In this document: in pieces, positions 14,107 through 22,055 of the stretch
Position numbering within the stretch: position 1 is the stretch's first letter
Layout: every line of letters begins with the position of its first letter
From: an uncultured Lentisphaeria bacterium
Lineage (GTDB): Bacteria > Verrucomicrobiota > Lentisphaeria > JABSQK01 > CAJWLW01
NCBI GenBank assembly: GCA_913042885.1
Contig: CAJWLW010000047.1
Coordinates: 1 to 22,230, forward strand
DNA length: 22,230 nt
Direction: 5' to 3'
Notes under the pieces: generated by a model
Told to the model about the DNA's origin: nothing
What the model saw: only the letters and a program-made list of their open reading frames with translations
Databases searched by the model: none
Position numbers and translations under genes: made by a program

Positions 14107-14862
14107 ATGTGTCCCCAAGACTGGAAATTCTTTGAAGAGAACGGATTCCTCGATTTAGGGAAAGTCCTGGATGATGAAGCGGTCAAGTACTTCAAGGAGA
14201 TGTACCACAACGACCAGTCTAAGTTTCCTAACTTTTGGCGCGACTACGGGCATCACCAGTTTGCCAATTACGATGCCCTGATCAGCTCTCCGCAGTTCGA
14301 CGAACTGATCCGCCATCCCAAAATTCTGCCTACCATCGAAGGCCTGATGGGGGGACCGCTCTGCTTTGGCGAAATCGGCCTGCGTGAAATGCGAGCCTAC
14401 GACGGTGAGTTTAACCAGGGCTGGCACCGTGACAAGCCGCACTGGAAAGAACACCCCCTGCACGTGGATTACATCCAGCTGATGGTCCTGCTTGCCGACA
14501 CCGATGAAACCACGCACTGCTTCTCGATCTCTCCCGAGTCCATTCACGAGCCGGTGATTGAAGACGAGAAGGAGCAGCTCGCGCGCCACGGCCAGGTTCA
14601 TTTCCATGGTTTGGCTGGCAGCTGCATGCTGTTCAACGCCTCAGTTCTGCACACCGCGACGACGCGCCCGACGAAGGCTATACGCAGAACCGTACAAATC
14701 TACTACGGACATCGTGACCGGCCCTACCTCGCCGATGACTCGGCCATTCCGGCGACGCTGTGGCGCGATCACCCCGATGCGGAGACGCGCGCTTTTTACG
14801 GAGTGCTGAATGATCGCACCCGAATATTCCTCGCCGCCTACCCCGATCGGTCGGAGGAGTAG
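14107..14862 (+). CDS. PhyH family Fe(II)/2-oxoglutarate oxygenase (second, shorter type)
   Basis: A 251-residue oxygenase of the phytanoyl-CoA dioxygenase family, from a different subgroup than the one at 11194. The metal site is W-H107-R-D109 and H182 (S-V-L-H-T-A-T), and R193 or R194 (I-R-R-T-V-Q-I-Y-Y) should bind 2-oxoglutarate. The opening W-K-F-F-E-E-N-G-F-L-D-L (6-17) is typical. Length is normal for compact members. H-R-D in place of the common H-x-D with hydrophobic x, and the H-R-D-K-P-H context, resemble bacterial small-molecule hydroxylases. ATG 14107 has AGGTGG 10 nt upstream (14091-14096). It is the last plus-strand gene before the convergent M81 operon; the 113-base gap after it contains no clear terminator. 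Confidence 0.9.
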   Translation: MCPQDWKFFEENGFLDLGKVLDDEAVKYFKEMYHNDQSKFPNFWRDYGHHQFANYDALISSPQFDELIRHPKILPTIEGLMGGPLCFGEIGLREMRAYDGEFNQGWHRDKPHWKEHPLHVDYIQLMVLLADTDETTHCFSISPESIHEPVIEDEKEQLARHGQVHFHGLAGSCMLFNASVLHTATTRPTKAIRRTVQIYYGHRDRPYLADDSAIPATLWRDHPDAETRAFYGVLNDRTRIFLAAYPDRSEE

Positions 14863-14975
14863 GACGCGCCGGTGGCAAGACTCCTTATCGACAGGATTAA
14901 CTGGTAATAGGGGACGTGCCTCAGTGCTCAGCCCGGGGGGCAGGATCGCAGATGTCCAGAGGCAGGGTGTCCGGC

Positions 14976-16478
14976 TCAGCGACGGCGAAGACTCCGCAGC
15001 ACTGTCGGCTGCAGCTCCGAAATCTCCGTGTCCACCGGAAAATACGGTTGCTGCATGTGTTTGTATTGTAAGCCCCGCACGCTGGCCGGCGTCGGACCCG
15101 GCGTATCGAGGATGAAGGCTGCTTTTGTGATATCGGCATAGCCGAACCGGTAGTTCATCGGGTTCTTCACGACGACAAACTTTGCTCCATCCGGCTCGAG
15201 CTGCATCGAGCGGAATTGTTCGTCGGCCCAGTCGTATGTCGCGTGCGTGGCGATAAGGATCTTCACTGCGTCGGCAGTAAACACCGCGGCGGGTCCCATC
15301 GACGCTTCGCTGTCGGCCCAGATGCCGCCGTCGTAGCGGAAATTGCCGTCGCTGATTCTTTCGACTGTCCCGGTCACCTCGATCGATTCACCCCAGTGCG
15401 GGTCGAGCTTGTGTCCCAGGCTCAGGCGCAGTTCGCTACCTGTACCCGCGGCGTGACAGGCGGCGGCAGCCTCCGGATCCACCACCATCGCCAATGATGT
15501 TACGTCCAGCTCGGCGTCGAGCAGGGCCCGGATCGACGCAATGCTGTCGCCGGCGGCGCCGCCTCCGGCGCAGTCGGCCGTCTCGATCAGCAGCACCGGC
15601 CCACCGTCGATTTCCAGCCCCTTGCGGATCGCGGCATCGGGACTCATTAGCGGCTGCTCGAGCGCCTCACGGCTTTGCCAGTAGCGCTCGGCAATGTCCG
15701 TTGACAGCTCGACGGCCAGGTCCATGTCATTGTCGGTGATCACCAACCCGCCGCCACCCATTCCGGCGAAATCCAGATATGGATGAACCATGAACAGGCT
15801 CGTTGACAATACGCCTTCGCGCGCTTCAAAAGACTTTGTCCGGCGCATCAGCTCCGGAAAGGCGCCGTCGCCCTCGGTCTGGCCACGGCAACCGCCGACC
15901 AGCACCGGTACCTTTGCCACCGCCATTGTCGGTTGCCATTTGCCACCGGCGATGTCCATCAGCAGGCGCGCCCCGCGCTGTCCCGTCGTGAAAGCGTCCT
16001 TGTGCGGGTATGTTTCCCATGCCACCAGTGCATCGGCATTGTGTACCATTGACTCGCTGACGTGGGCGTGAAGGTCGAGTGTTGCAACCAGCGGTAGTTC
16101 CGGGCCGATGTGCCGCCGTACCGCTGCCAGCAGGTCACCCTCGAGGTCGGTCGCCGGTTCTACGACGCCGGAGCCGTGCAGACCCAGCAGGACACCGTCG
16201 ACATCCTCCGGCACCAGCGCCGCGAGTAATTCTGTGGTGAGCTGCTCGTAGCAGTCGCGGGTCACCGGCCCACTCGAGCATGTACTGGCAACCAGCAGCG
16301 GATGAATATGGACTTCGTCGGCGCGAAGTGCCTCGAGCATGCCGCCGACAACACCCTCGCCAACGCCCAGCATTTCCTCGCCGCGCAGCAGCTCGTACTG
16401 CTCGAATCGCGCCAAGTCCGCCGGCGTACCGCCGAACTGGTTACACTCGATAAAAATTGAACCGACAGCTATGTGCAT
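14976..16478 (-). CDS. M81 family metallopeptidase (MlrC-type, DUF1485 + MlrC C-terminal)
   Basis: A 500-residue protein from ATG 16478, the usual length of the microcystinase C (MlrC) family. The likely zinc-site residues are E11 (I-F-I-E-C-N), D135-L-H137 (T-L-D-L-H-A-H-V-S) and H159 (Y-P-H-K-D); L-H-G-S-G (100-104) is also a family landmark. The N-terminal DUF1485 domain is followed by the MlrC domain from about residue 290 (V-L-L-I-E-T-A-D-C-A-G-G-G). MlrC itself cleaves linear microcystin products, but most members are of unknown function and often lie in small-molecule catabolic clusters, as here. M-H-I-A-V-G-S matches normal family starts, so it is preferred over an ATG at 16496 that would add six residues. 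The gene follows the enolase with a gap of about 20 bp and is surely co-transcribed with it. Confidence 0.9.
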   Translation of the reverse strand: MHIAVGSIFIECNQFGGTPADLARFEQYELLRGEEMLGVGEGVVGGMLEALRADEVHIHPLLVASTCSSGPVTRDCYEQLTTELLAALVPEDVDGVLLGLHGSGVVEPATDLEGDLLAAVRRHIGPELPLVATLDLHAHVSESMVHNADALVAWETYPHKDAFTTGQRGARLLMDIAGGKWQPTMAVAKVPVLVGGCRGQTEGDGAFPELMRRTKSFEAREGVLSTSLFMVHPYLDFAGMGGGGLVITDNDMDLAVELSTDIAERYWQSREALEQPLMSPDAAIRKGLEIDGGPVLLIETADCAGGGAAGDSIASIRALLDAELDVTSLAMVVDPEAAAACHAAGTGSELRLSLGHKLDPHWGESIEVTGTVERISDGNFRYDGGIWADSEASMGPAAVFTADAVKILIATHATYDWADEQFRSMQLEPDGAKFVVVKNPMNYRFGYADITKAAFILDTPGPTPASVRGLQYKHMQQPYFPVDTEISELQPTVLRSLRRR

Positions 16479-16499
16479 GGGCGCCCCACTGATCATCGA

Positions 16500-17690
16500 T
16501 TACCCCATGGTCTCATAAGGCCCGACAGGATTCAGGTGTTGCGGGCCGAAGATCATATCGGAATAATGTCCGTCCGGCATGTGCATCGGGTCCGCCATTC
16601 GATACTGGTCAATCACCCCGTGATCCAGCTCGATGCCGAGGCCGGGCGCCTTGCTCAGCTGCAGTTCACCATCTGCGACACGTAACGGTTCGTGCAACAG
16701 GTCGTCAATGAATGGATTGCCGTTTCGATCCATCTCGACAGTCAGGCCGTTGTCGATGCTTGCCACAACATGCGCATTGGCGACCAGGGCGACGGCGTCG
16801 CTCCAGGTGTGCGGCGCCACTTTCACCCCAGCCGCAGCAGCATGCCCGGCGACGCGCCGGACTTCGCTGATACCGCCGCAGCGGCTGGCATCCGGCTGCA
16901 CGATGTCGACCGCACCGCAGCGGATCAATTCATCGAACCCCTGGACCCCAAATTCGTTTTCACCGGCGGCAACGGGTACGTCAACTGTGTCGCGCAGCTT
17001 GGCGTACAGCTCGACCTCTTCGGGCGCGAACGGTTCCTCGAGCCAGAATACATTGTGTTCGGCCAGGAACTTTCCCATGCGGCAGGCAATGTCGAGATCG
17101 TAACGCATCGACGCATCGACCAATAAATCGTTGTCCGGACCAATGGCGGCACGGACCTTCGTCACTGCCTCCACATCGTACGCTTCACTGCGGCCCAGGC
17201 GCATCTTTATGCGGCGGAAACCATTCGTGACGTGTTGTTCGGCCTCGCTGGCGAGCTCGTCAACGTCGCCCCACAGCAAACCGCTGGCGTACGCCGGGCA
17301 TGACGCGCGGGTGCCGCCCCACAAAGCGTACAACGGCTTGCCGGCAGCCTTGCCGCGGAGGTCCCAGAGTGCGGTGTCGATGCCGCCCAGTGCGGAGACC
17401 GCAGCGCCCTTGCGCCCGTACCAACGTGTCAGGCCGTACATCAGGTCCCAGATGTCCTCGATCTCGGCCGCGTCGCGGCCTACGAGCATCGGCTCGAGCT
17501 GCTGCTTGACGATCAGGTGCACCAGCCCAGGGTGCGAGTAGGCGCTGCCGATGCCGATGTGCGGCCCATCCGTGTAAACCAGCACGAGCGATGTCACTCG
17601 CGCGTTGCACTGCCCGCCGGCGCCCCGGAAACCGCCGTCATCCGGGTACCGATGGCGCAGGTTGATGACGTCGATATGATCAATTTTCAT
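16500..17690 (-). CDS. Enolase superfamily, mandelate racemase subgroup; probable acid-sugar dehydratase
   Basis: A 396-residue, two-domain enolase-superfamily protein. The Mg ligands are D192 (L-V-D-A-S), E218 (W-L-E-E-P) and E244 (A-A-G-E). The His-Asp dyad of the mandelate-racemase subgroup is D267 and H294 (A-P-H-T-W-S-D), which abstracts the alpha proton of a sugar acid. On strand 2 the K-x-K motif reads K162-M-R164. D-A-S-M replaces the common D-A-N. Subgroup members dehydrate gluconate-, galactarate- or fuconate-type acids; specificity cannot be called. The frame stays open upstream for about 120 codons, but that part has no family character, and ATG 17690 gives the standard M-K-I-x-x-I-D-V opening. 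It is the first gene of the minus-strand operon with M81, divergent from the DUF4838 gene. Confidence 0.9.
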   Translation of the reverse strand: MKIDHIDVINLRHRYPDDGGFRGAGGQCNARVTSLVLVYTDGPHIGIGSAYSHPGLVHLIVKQQLEPMLVGRDAAEIEDIWDLMYGLTRWYGRKGAAVSALGGIDTALWDLRGKAAGKPLYALWGGTRASCPAYASGLLWGDVDELASEAEQHVTNGFRRIKMRLGRSEAYDVEAVTKVRAAIGPDNDLLVDASMRYDLDIACRMGKFLAEHNVFWLEEPFAPEEVELYAKLRDTVDVPVAAGENEFGVQGFDELIRCGAVDIVQPDASRCGGISEVRRVAGHAAAAGVKVAPHTWSDAVALVANAHVVASIDNGLTVEMDRNGNPFIDDLLHEPLRVADGELQLSKAPGLGIELDHGVIDQYRMADPMHMPDGHYSDMIFGPQHLNPVGPYETMG

Positions 17691-17853
17691 GGCGCTTGCA
17701 GTCTGGCTTGGGTATTCGTTCTCTTGTCCTAATCTACTTCGCCAATCCGATGTTTCTGATTTTCCATCCGTTGCCAAATCTGCCACAGGGCTTAGGGTAC
17801 AAATCCGACTGACCTGCCTGCATTGGAACGAGTTTTCGCATACGGGGATTTCG
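17691..17853. promoter_or_regulatory. Shared divergent control region
   Basis: 163 bases separate the enolase start (minus) and the DUF4838 start (plus). Divergent promoters must lie here, but I find no well-spaced -35/-10 pair and no strong dyad. GGGG at 17844-17847 is a partial SD for the plus-strand gene. Confidence 0.45.
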
Positions 17854-19779
17854 ATGGCACATACGCTCCGAGTGATCGGCAAGGACGCGACAGTCCGCTT
17901 TGCGGCCACCGAACTCAAGCGATATTTACGGAAGGCCACCGGCAAGACGATCATGGCTGCCGATTCCGCTGCGGCGACATTCACCATAGGTCTCTGCGAA
18001 GCGCTTGGCATGCAGGCCCCCCGCGGCCTTTCAGCGGTCGACGACTGGGTGCGTGTCAAAGAATCGGACAGCGGCTATATCCTGACCGGCGCCAACCCGC
18101 GCAGTGTTCTGTTCGCGGTTTATCGCTACCTCGAAGCCTGCGGCTGCCGCTGGCTGCGCCCGGGCCGCACCGGTGAGATCATTCCGAAACTGCGGAGTCC
18201 TCGAATTCGCGGCATCGACATCGACGAGCAGCCGGACCACCCCTACCGCACGATTTGCATCGAAGGTTCGTGTTCCGTCGGGCATGTCACCGGCATGATC
18301 GACTGGCTGACGAAGAAGGGCATGAACGGATACTTCATACAGTTTCATCAAGGCTCCCATTTCTTTGAGGGCTGGTACTCGCATGCCGCCAATCCCGCGC
18401 TCGAAAAAGAACCGTACGACATCGAAGCGATCACCCGGAAGGTTGTCGGAGAGATCACCAAGCGTGGACTTGTTTTCGAGCGCATGGGGCACGGCTGGAC
18501 CTGCATCCCGCTCGGCTTGCCGGGCGAAGGCTGGGTGAAGGAGACGCCCAAACTGACGTCGGCACAAACCCGGTTATTGGCAAAGGTCAACGGCAAACGC
18601 GAGCTGCACGAAGGCGTTGCGCTCAACACGAACCTGTGCTATTCGAATGCGTCGGTGCGCCGGACAATGGCAAAAAGTGTCACCAGGTACGCTCGCGAGA
18701 ATCCCGAGGTCGATGTCGTGCATCTGTGGCTGGCCGACGGCAGCAATAACAATTGCGAATGCAGCAACTGCAGAAAAATGCGGTTGTCCGACTGGTACGT
18801 CGAACTGCTGAACGACGTCGATGCGGCCCTGGACAAGGCCGGCATGGATACGCGCATCGTTTTTCTGATTTATGTCGACCTGTTGTGGCCGCCACAGAAA
18901 AGGCGAATCAAGAATCAGGGCCGTTTCATCCTGATGTTCGCACCGATCACACGCTCGTATGTCAGTGCCTTTGCACAGGCTGCCGGTACGGATATGAAAA
19001 TAAAACCGTACCGCCGCAACAAACTTCAGTTCCCGAAGTCGGCGGCCGAGAACGTCGCATACATGCGCGAATGGTCGAAAGCGTTCGACGGCGACGGTTT
19101 CGACTTCGACTACCACGCGATCTGGGCCTGCTTCAGTGATCTGGCGCAGGTGACGATTTCACGGACGCTCTACGACGACATCCGCGGGCTCAACGACATC
19201 GGGTTGCACGGATTGAATAGTTGTCAGGTGCAGCGCCAGTGGTTTCCGCACAGCCTGATGATGAATGTCATGGCCGAGGCGCTGTGGAACAAGAAGCGGT
19301 CGTTCAAGTCGATCGTTGACCATACCTTCAGCGATGCCTTCGGTCGCAGTAGTGCGAAGGTCGCTTCGTTCTTCGTCGAGATGTCACGCCTTGCGAAGCC
19401 GTTCTTCGAATGCGTCTACATACCGAAGCTCGATGCCCGACGCCAGGCCACCAGTCTGAGGAATATTCCGAAGATGCAAGCTGCAGTAGCTGCTGTCGAA
19501 CCGCTGGCAAAGCGGCAGGTGACGGCGCAGACCGGCACGGTCGGGCAATCATGGAAGTACCTTGTATACTATCTCAAGATCATGAAACTGCTGCTGCCGG
19601 CGTACGAAGCCTATCTGCAGGCGGCACCGGATATCAAGGAGAAATTCGACATCGTGTTCGACTATCTGCATCGCCATGAATCTATCCTGCACCCTGTGCT
19701 CGACGTCGAAATGGTGTCGCGCGTGATCGGCAGGAGGCTCTTCGAAGCGCAGCGGGTAGCAACGAACTCGGAAGATTGA
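17854..19779 (+). CDS. DUF4838 domain protein with GH67-N-like N-terminal domain
   Basis: A 641-residue protein. The N-terminal part (A-A-T-E-L-K-R-Y-L-R-K-A-T-G-K; later S-V-L-F-A-V-Y-R-Y-L-E-A-C-G-C-R-W-L-R-P-G) is the alpha/beta domain shared by alpha-glucuronidase GH67 N-termini and DUF4838 proteins. The central region holds the DUF4838 hallmark N-N-N-C-E-C-S-N-C-R, with closely spaced cysteines, inside a barrel-like domain (V-V-H-L-W-L-A-D-G; D-F-D-Y-H-A-I-W-A). These proteins are presumed glycoside hydrolases of unproven substrate. There is no signal peptide. The frame extends to 17689, but ATG 17854 begins at the domain, overlaps no control region and has a partial SD. It precedes the GH42-like gene by 66 bp in the same direction. 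Confidence 0.82.
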   Translation: MAHTLRVIGKDATVRFAATELKRYLRKATGKTIMAADSAAATFTIGLCEALGMQAPRGLSAVDDWVRVKESDSGYILTGANPRSVLFAVYRYLEACGCRWLRPGRTGEIIPKLRSPRIRGIDIDEQPDHPYRTICIEGSCSVGHVTGMIDWLTKKGMNGYFIQFHQGSHFFEGWYSHAANPALEKEPYDIEAITRKVVGEITKRGLVFERMGHGWTCIPLGLPGEGWVKETPKLTSAQTRLLAKVNGKRELHEGVALNTNLCYSNASVRRTMAKSVTRYARENPEVDVVHLWLADGSNNNCECSNCRKMRLSDWYVELLNDVDAALDKAGMDTRIVFLIYVDLLWPPQKRRIKNQGRFILMFAPITRSYVSAFAQAAGTDMKIKPYRRNKLQFPKSAAENVAYMREWSKAFDGDGFDFDYHAIWACFSDLAQVTISRTLYDDIRGLNDIGLHGLNSCQVQRQWFPHSLMMNVMAEALWNKKRSFKSIVDHTFSDAFGRSSAKVASFFVEMSRLAKPFFECVYIPKLDARRQATSLRNIPKMQAAVAAVEPLAKRQVTAQTGTVGQSWKYLVYYLKIMKLLLPAYEAYLQAAPDIKEKFDIVFDYLHRHESILHPVLDVEMVSRVIGRRLFEAQRVATNSED

Positions 19780-19813
19780 AAAGGGCAACCCGCCACCGGT
19801 TACCTACTCAACT

Positions 19814-19834
19814 GAAACCCGAAACTTGAAACTT
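19814..19834 (+). repeat. Three heptamer repeats (GAAACYY)
   Basis: GAAACCC once and GAAACTT twice in perfect register, in the 66-base gap before the GH42-like gene. It ends 11 bases before the ATG at 19846, where an SD would be expected and is absent. Such GAAACTT heptamers may recur elsewhere in this genome. Confidence 0.5.
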
Positions 19835-19845
19835 CTGTCATTGCC

Positions 19846-22023
19846 ATGAACACTCCCCACGACGATCAATGGCTGCAATTGCGCAGTCACGACAAGGACC
19901 TTTCCGCCACCTTCGACACGCCGTTCCCCGTCGGCATCGAATACTATCGCCCGCCGGTACCGCCGCCCGAATTCTGGGACGAAGATCTGCGCCGCATCAA
20001 GGCAGCCGGCATGAGCATCGTGCGTACGTGGTACCAGTGGAACTGGGTCGAGACGATGCCCAACGAGTACGAATTCGATGACCTCGACCTGTTTTTTGAC
20101 ACCGCTGCCAAGCACGGCCTCAAGGTCTGGGCGGATTCGACGCTCGGGACGCACATGGCCTGTCCCGCCTGGATGCTGCGTGAGCACCCGGATATGCGGG
20201 CGGTCTGGCGCGACGGCAGTGTCCAGCAGGACTGTGCCGGCGAGTGGTCGCCGCAGGGAACGATGACCCACAATTTCGATCACCCGATGTGGCGCGTTTA
20301 CTCCGAGCGCTATCTGCGGCAGTTCATTCCGCGCTACAAGGACCACGAGGCCATGGGTATTTGGGGTACCTGGGACGGTATCAGTGCTGCTGCGGCGTGG
20401 GCGGGCGGCGGCGGGTACCCGGCGTACAACGACTACACCATCGCCAAGTACAAGGACTGGCTGTACAAGCGCTACACGCTCGACCAGCTCAACGAGCGAC
20501 TCCTGCGCCGCTACCGGTCCTGGGAAGACGTCGACGCACCGCGCAGCAAGGACGCCCTGGTCGAGTACGGGTTGTGGGAGCAGTTCCAAAACGAAAACAT
20601 GGCGGATCACCTCGGCTGGATGGCCGATCTGATCGACCGCCTCGACGGCAAACACGAGCAGCGCTCGCACGGCGGATCGTATCCGGATGTGCGCCACGAG
20701 ACGATCAGTCCGGTCATCGACAGCTGGGGCCTGTCGCATCATTCTGCCGATCATCTGACCACCGACGAGCCGTACAGCATCGCCAACCAGGCGTACGGCT
20801 TCCAATGGTGCCGCGCTGTCGGCCGCAACAACCGCTGGTGGAACGAAGAGATCTATGGCAGCTTCGTCGGCGGCTTGAACCCGCGTGAGAAAATGACCAC
20901 CGGTGAAGAGTCATCGATCTGCGTCTGGCTGACGCTGATCGAGGGTGGTGCCGGTGCCATGTTCTGGCAGTATCGTCCGGAGTACATGACCTTCGAGGCA
21001 CCGGGCCTCAACCTCGCGGCGCTCGACGGTGAACCGACCGAGCGGTTCGTCGCGGCGACAAAGGCGATCGCCGACATCCACAAGATAGAAGACCACCTGC
21101 CGGTGACGATCCCGCGCGCTGATATGGCGATCGGCTACAGCGGGCCGAGCCACCGATTGTTCGACTGCAACGGTGTCTCGAACGCTTTCGTTCGCCGGCA
21201 TCGCGCCATGTTCCGGACGTTGTGGACTCATAATGTCGCCATCGATATGGTGACGCCGAAGATGGACTGGTCCAGCCACGATCTTATCTACCTGCCGAAC
21301 TTTGCGGCGCTCGATGACGAGGCGCTTGGTGCCATCCGCGGCGTGCTCGAGCAGGCGGACGGCCCGAAGCTTGTGGTCGATGGCTATTTCGGCACATTCG
21401 CCGGGAAGGGCCACTGGAGCTACAAACCGCCCGAAGGCCTTGACGACCTGATCGACTGCCGCCTCGCCGACTTCGACGTGGTCAACCGGTTCGACGTCAA
21501 GGCGGGCAGGAACGTTGTGGCGATGCCCGGCGGCGAATTCGAGTTGCCGGTGGACACAGCCTACGCCATGCTTGAGCCGCGTGGGGACATGCAGGCGATC
21601 GCCCACATCGGTGACCGGTGCGTCGGTGTCCAGTCGGCCGACGGCCGATTCACCTGGTACGGGTTCTCGCTGTCGGCGACGTCGTCGACAAATGTCTCGG
21701 GCATGCCGTACGAGCCGGGCAGCGGGCCGCTGGTGCATGACGATGTGGCGCTGTCGATGCTCGACAGCGCCGGTGTCGGTTCGTGGTTCGAGATCACCGG
21801 TGATCGGCTCGTCGCATTCCGTCGCGGTTCGAAACAGGGCGGTTCGCTGGTGTTCCTGATCAATGTCGAAGACCGCATCGCGAAGACGACCGTCAAACCG
21901 CGCTGGGGCATCACGACGGCGGACGACCTGCTGAACGACCAGGCGCTGGCGCTTGCCGACGGTGCCTTCGAAATAGAGCTGGCCTACGGCGAAGTTGGCG
22001 TTGTGCATTGCGCCGATGCGTGA
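19846..22023 (+). CDS. GH42-like (beta-galactosidase family) protein with atypical acid/base site
   Basis: A 725-residue protein with GH42 layout: TIM barrel (about 25-395), trimerisation domain (about 420-600; A-D-M-A-I-G-Y-S and V-V-D-G-Y-F-G-T-F) and a small C-terminal beta domain. The barrel start G-I-E-Y-Y-R-P-P (30-37), D-L-R-R-I-K-A-A-G-M-S-I-V-R (47-60) and V-W-A-D-S-T fit the family. The nucleophile region W-W-N-E334-E-I-Y-G is present. The acid/base segment, normally W-Q-x-D-N-E, reads I-W-G-T-W-D177-G, so the Glu is missing. It may use Asp177, act by another mechanism, or be non-hydrolytic. No signal peptide, so the substrate must be imported. Second gene of the plus-strand pair, opposite the enolase/M81 operon. 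The ATG has no SD; it lies just behind a heptamer repeat. Confidence 0.82.
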   Translation: MNTPHDDQWLQLRSHDKDLSATFDTPFPVGIEYYRPPVPPPEFWDEDLRRIKAAGMSIVRTWYQWNWVETMPNEYEFDDLDLFFDTAAKHGLKVWADSTLGTHMACPAWMLREHPDMRAVWRDGSVQQDCAGEWSPQGTMTHNFDHPMWRVYSERYLRQFIPRYKDHEAMGIWGTWDGISAAAAWAGGGGYPAYNDYTIAKYKDWLYKRYTLDQLNERLLRRYRSWEDVDAPRSKDALVEYGLWEQFQNENMADHLGWMADLIDRLDGKHEQRSHGGSYPDVRHETISPVIDSWGLSHHSADHLTTDEPYSIANQAYGFQWCRAVGRNNRWWNEEIYGSFVGGLNPREKMTTGEESSICVWLTLIEGGAGAMFWQYRPEYMTFEAPGLNLAALDGEPTERFVAATKAIADIHKIEDHLPVTIPRADMAIGYSGPSHRLFDCNGVSNAFVRRHRAMFRTLWTHNVAIDMVTPKMDWSSHDLIYLPNFAALDDEALGAIRGVLEQADGPKLVVDGYFGTFAGKGHWSYKPPEGLDDLIDCRLADFDVVNRFDVKAGRNVVAMPGGEFELPVDTAYAMLEPRGDMQAIAHIGDRCVGVQSADGRFTWYGFSLSATSSTNVSGMPYEPGSGPLVHDDVALSMLDSAGVGSWFEITGDRLVAFRRGSKQGGSLVFLINVEDRIAKTTVKPRWGITTADDLLNDQALALADGAFEIELAYGEVGVVHCADA

Positions 22024-22055
22024 TCTTGTCCTGCTGAATCCGTCTGGATCAAACG

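Noticed and set aside
17691..18059. N-terminal extension of the enolase reading frame by about 123 codons
   Set aside because: It has no enolase-family character, would overlap the DUF4838 gene on the other strand, and ATG 17690 gives the normal M-K-I start.
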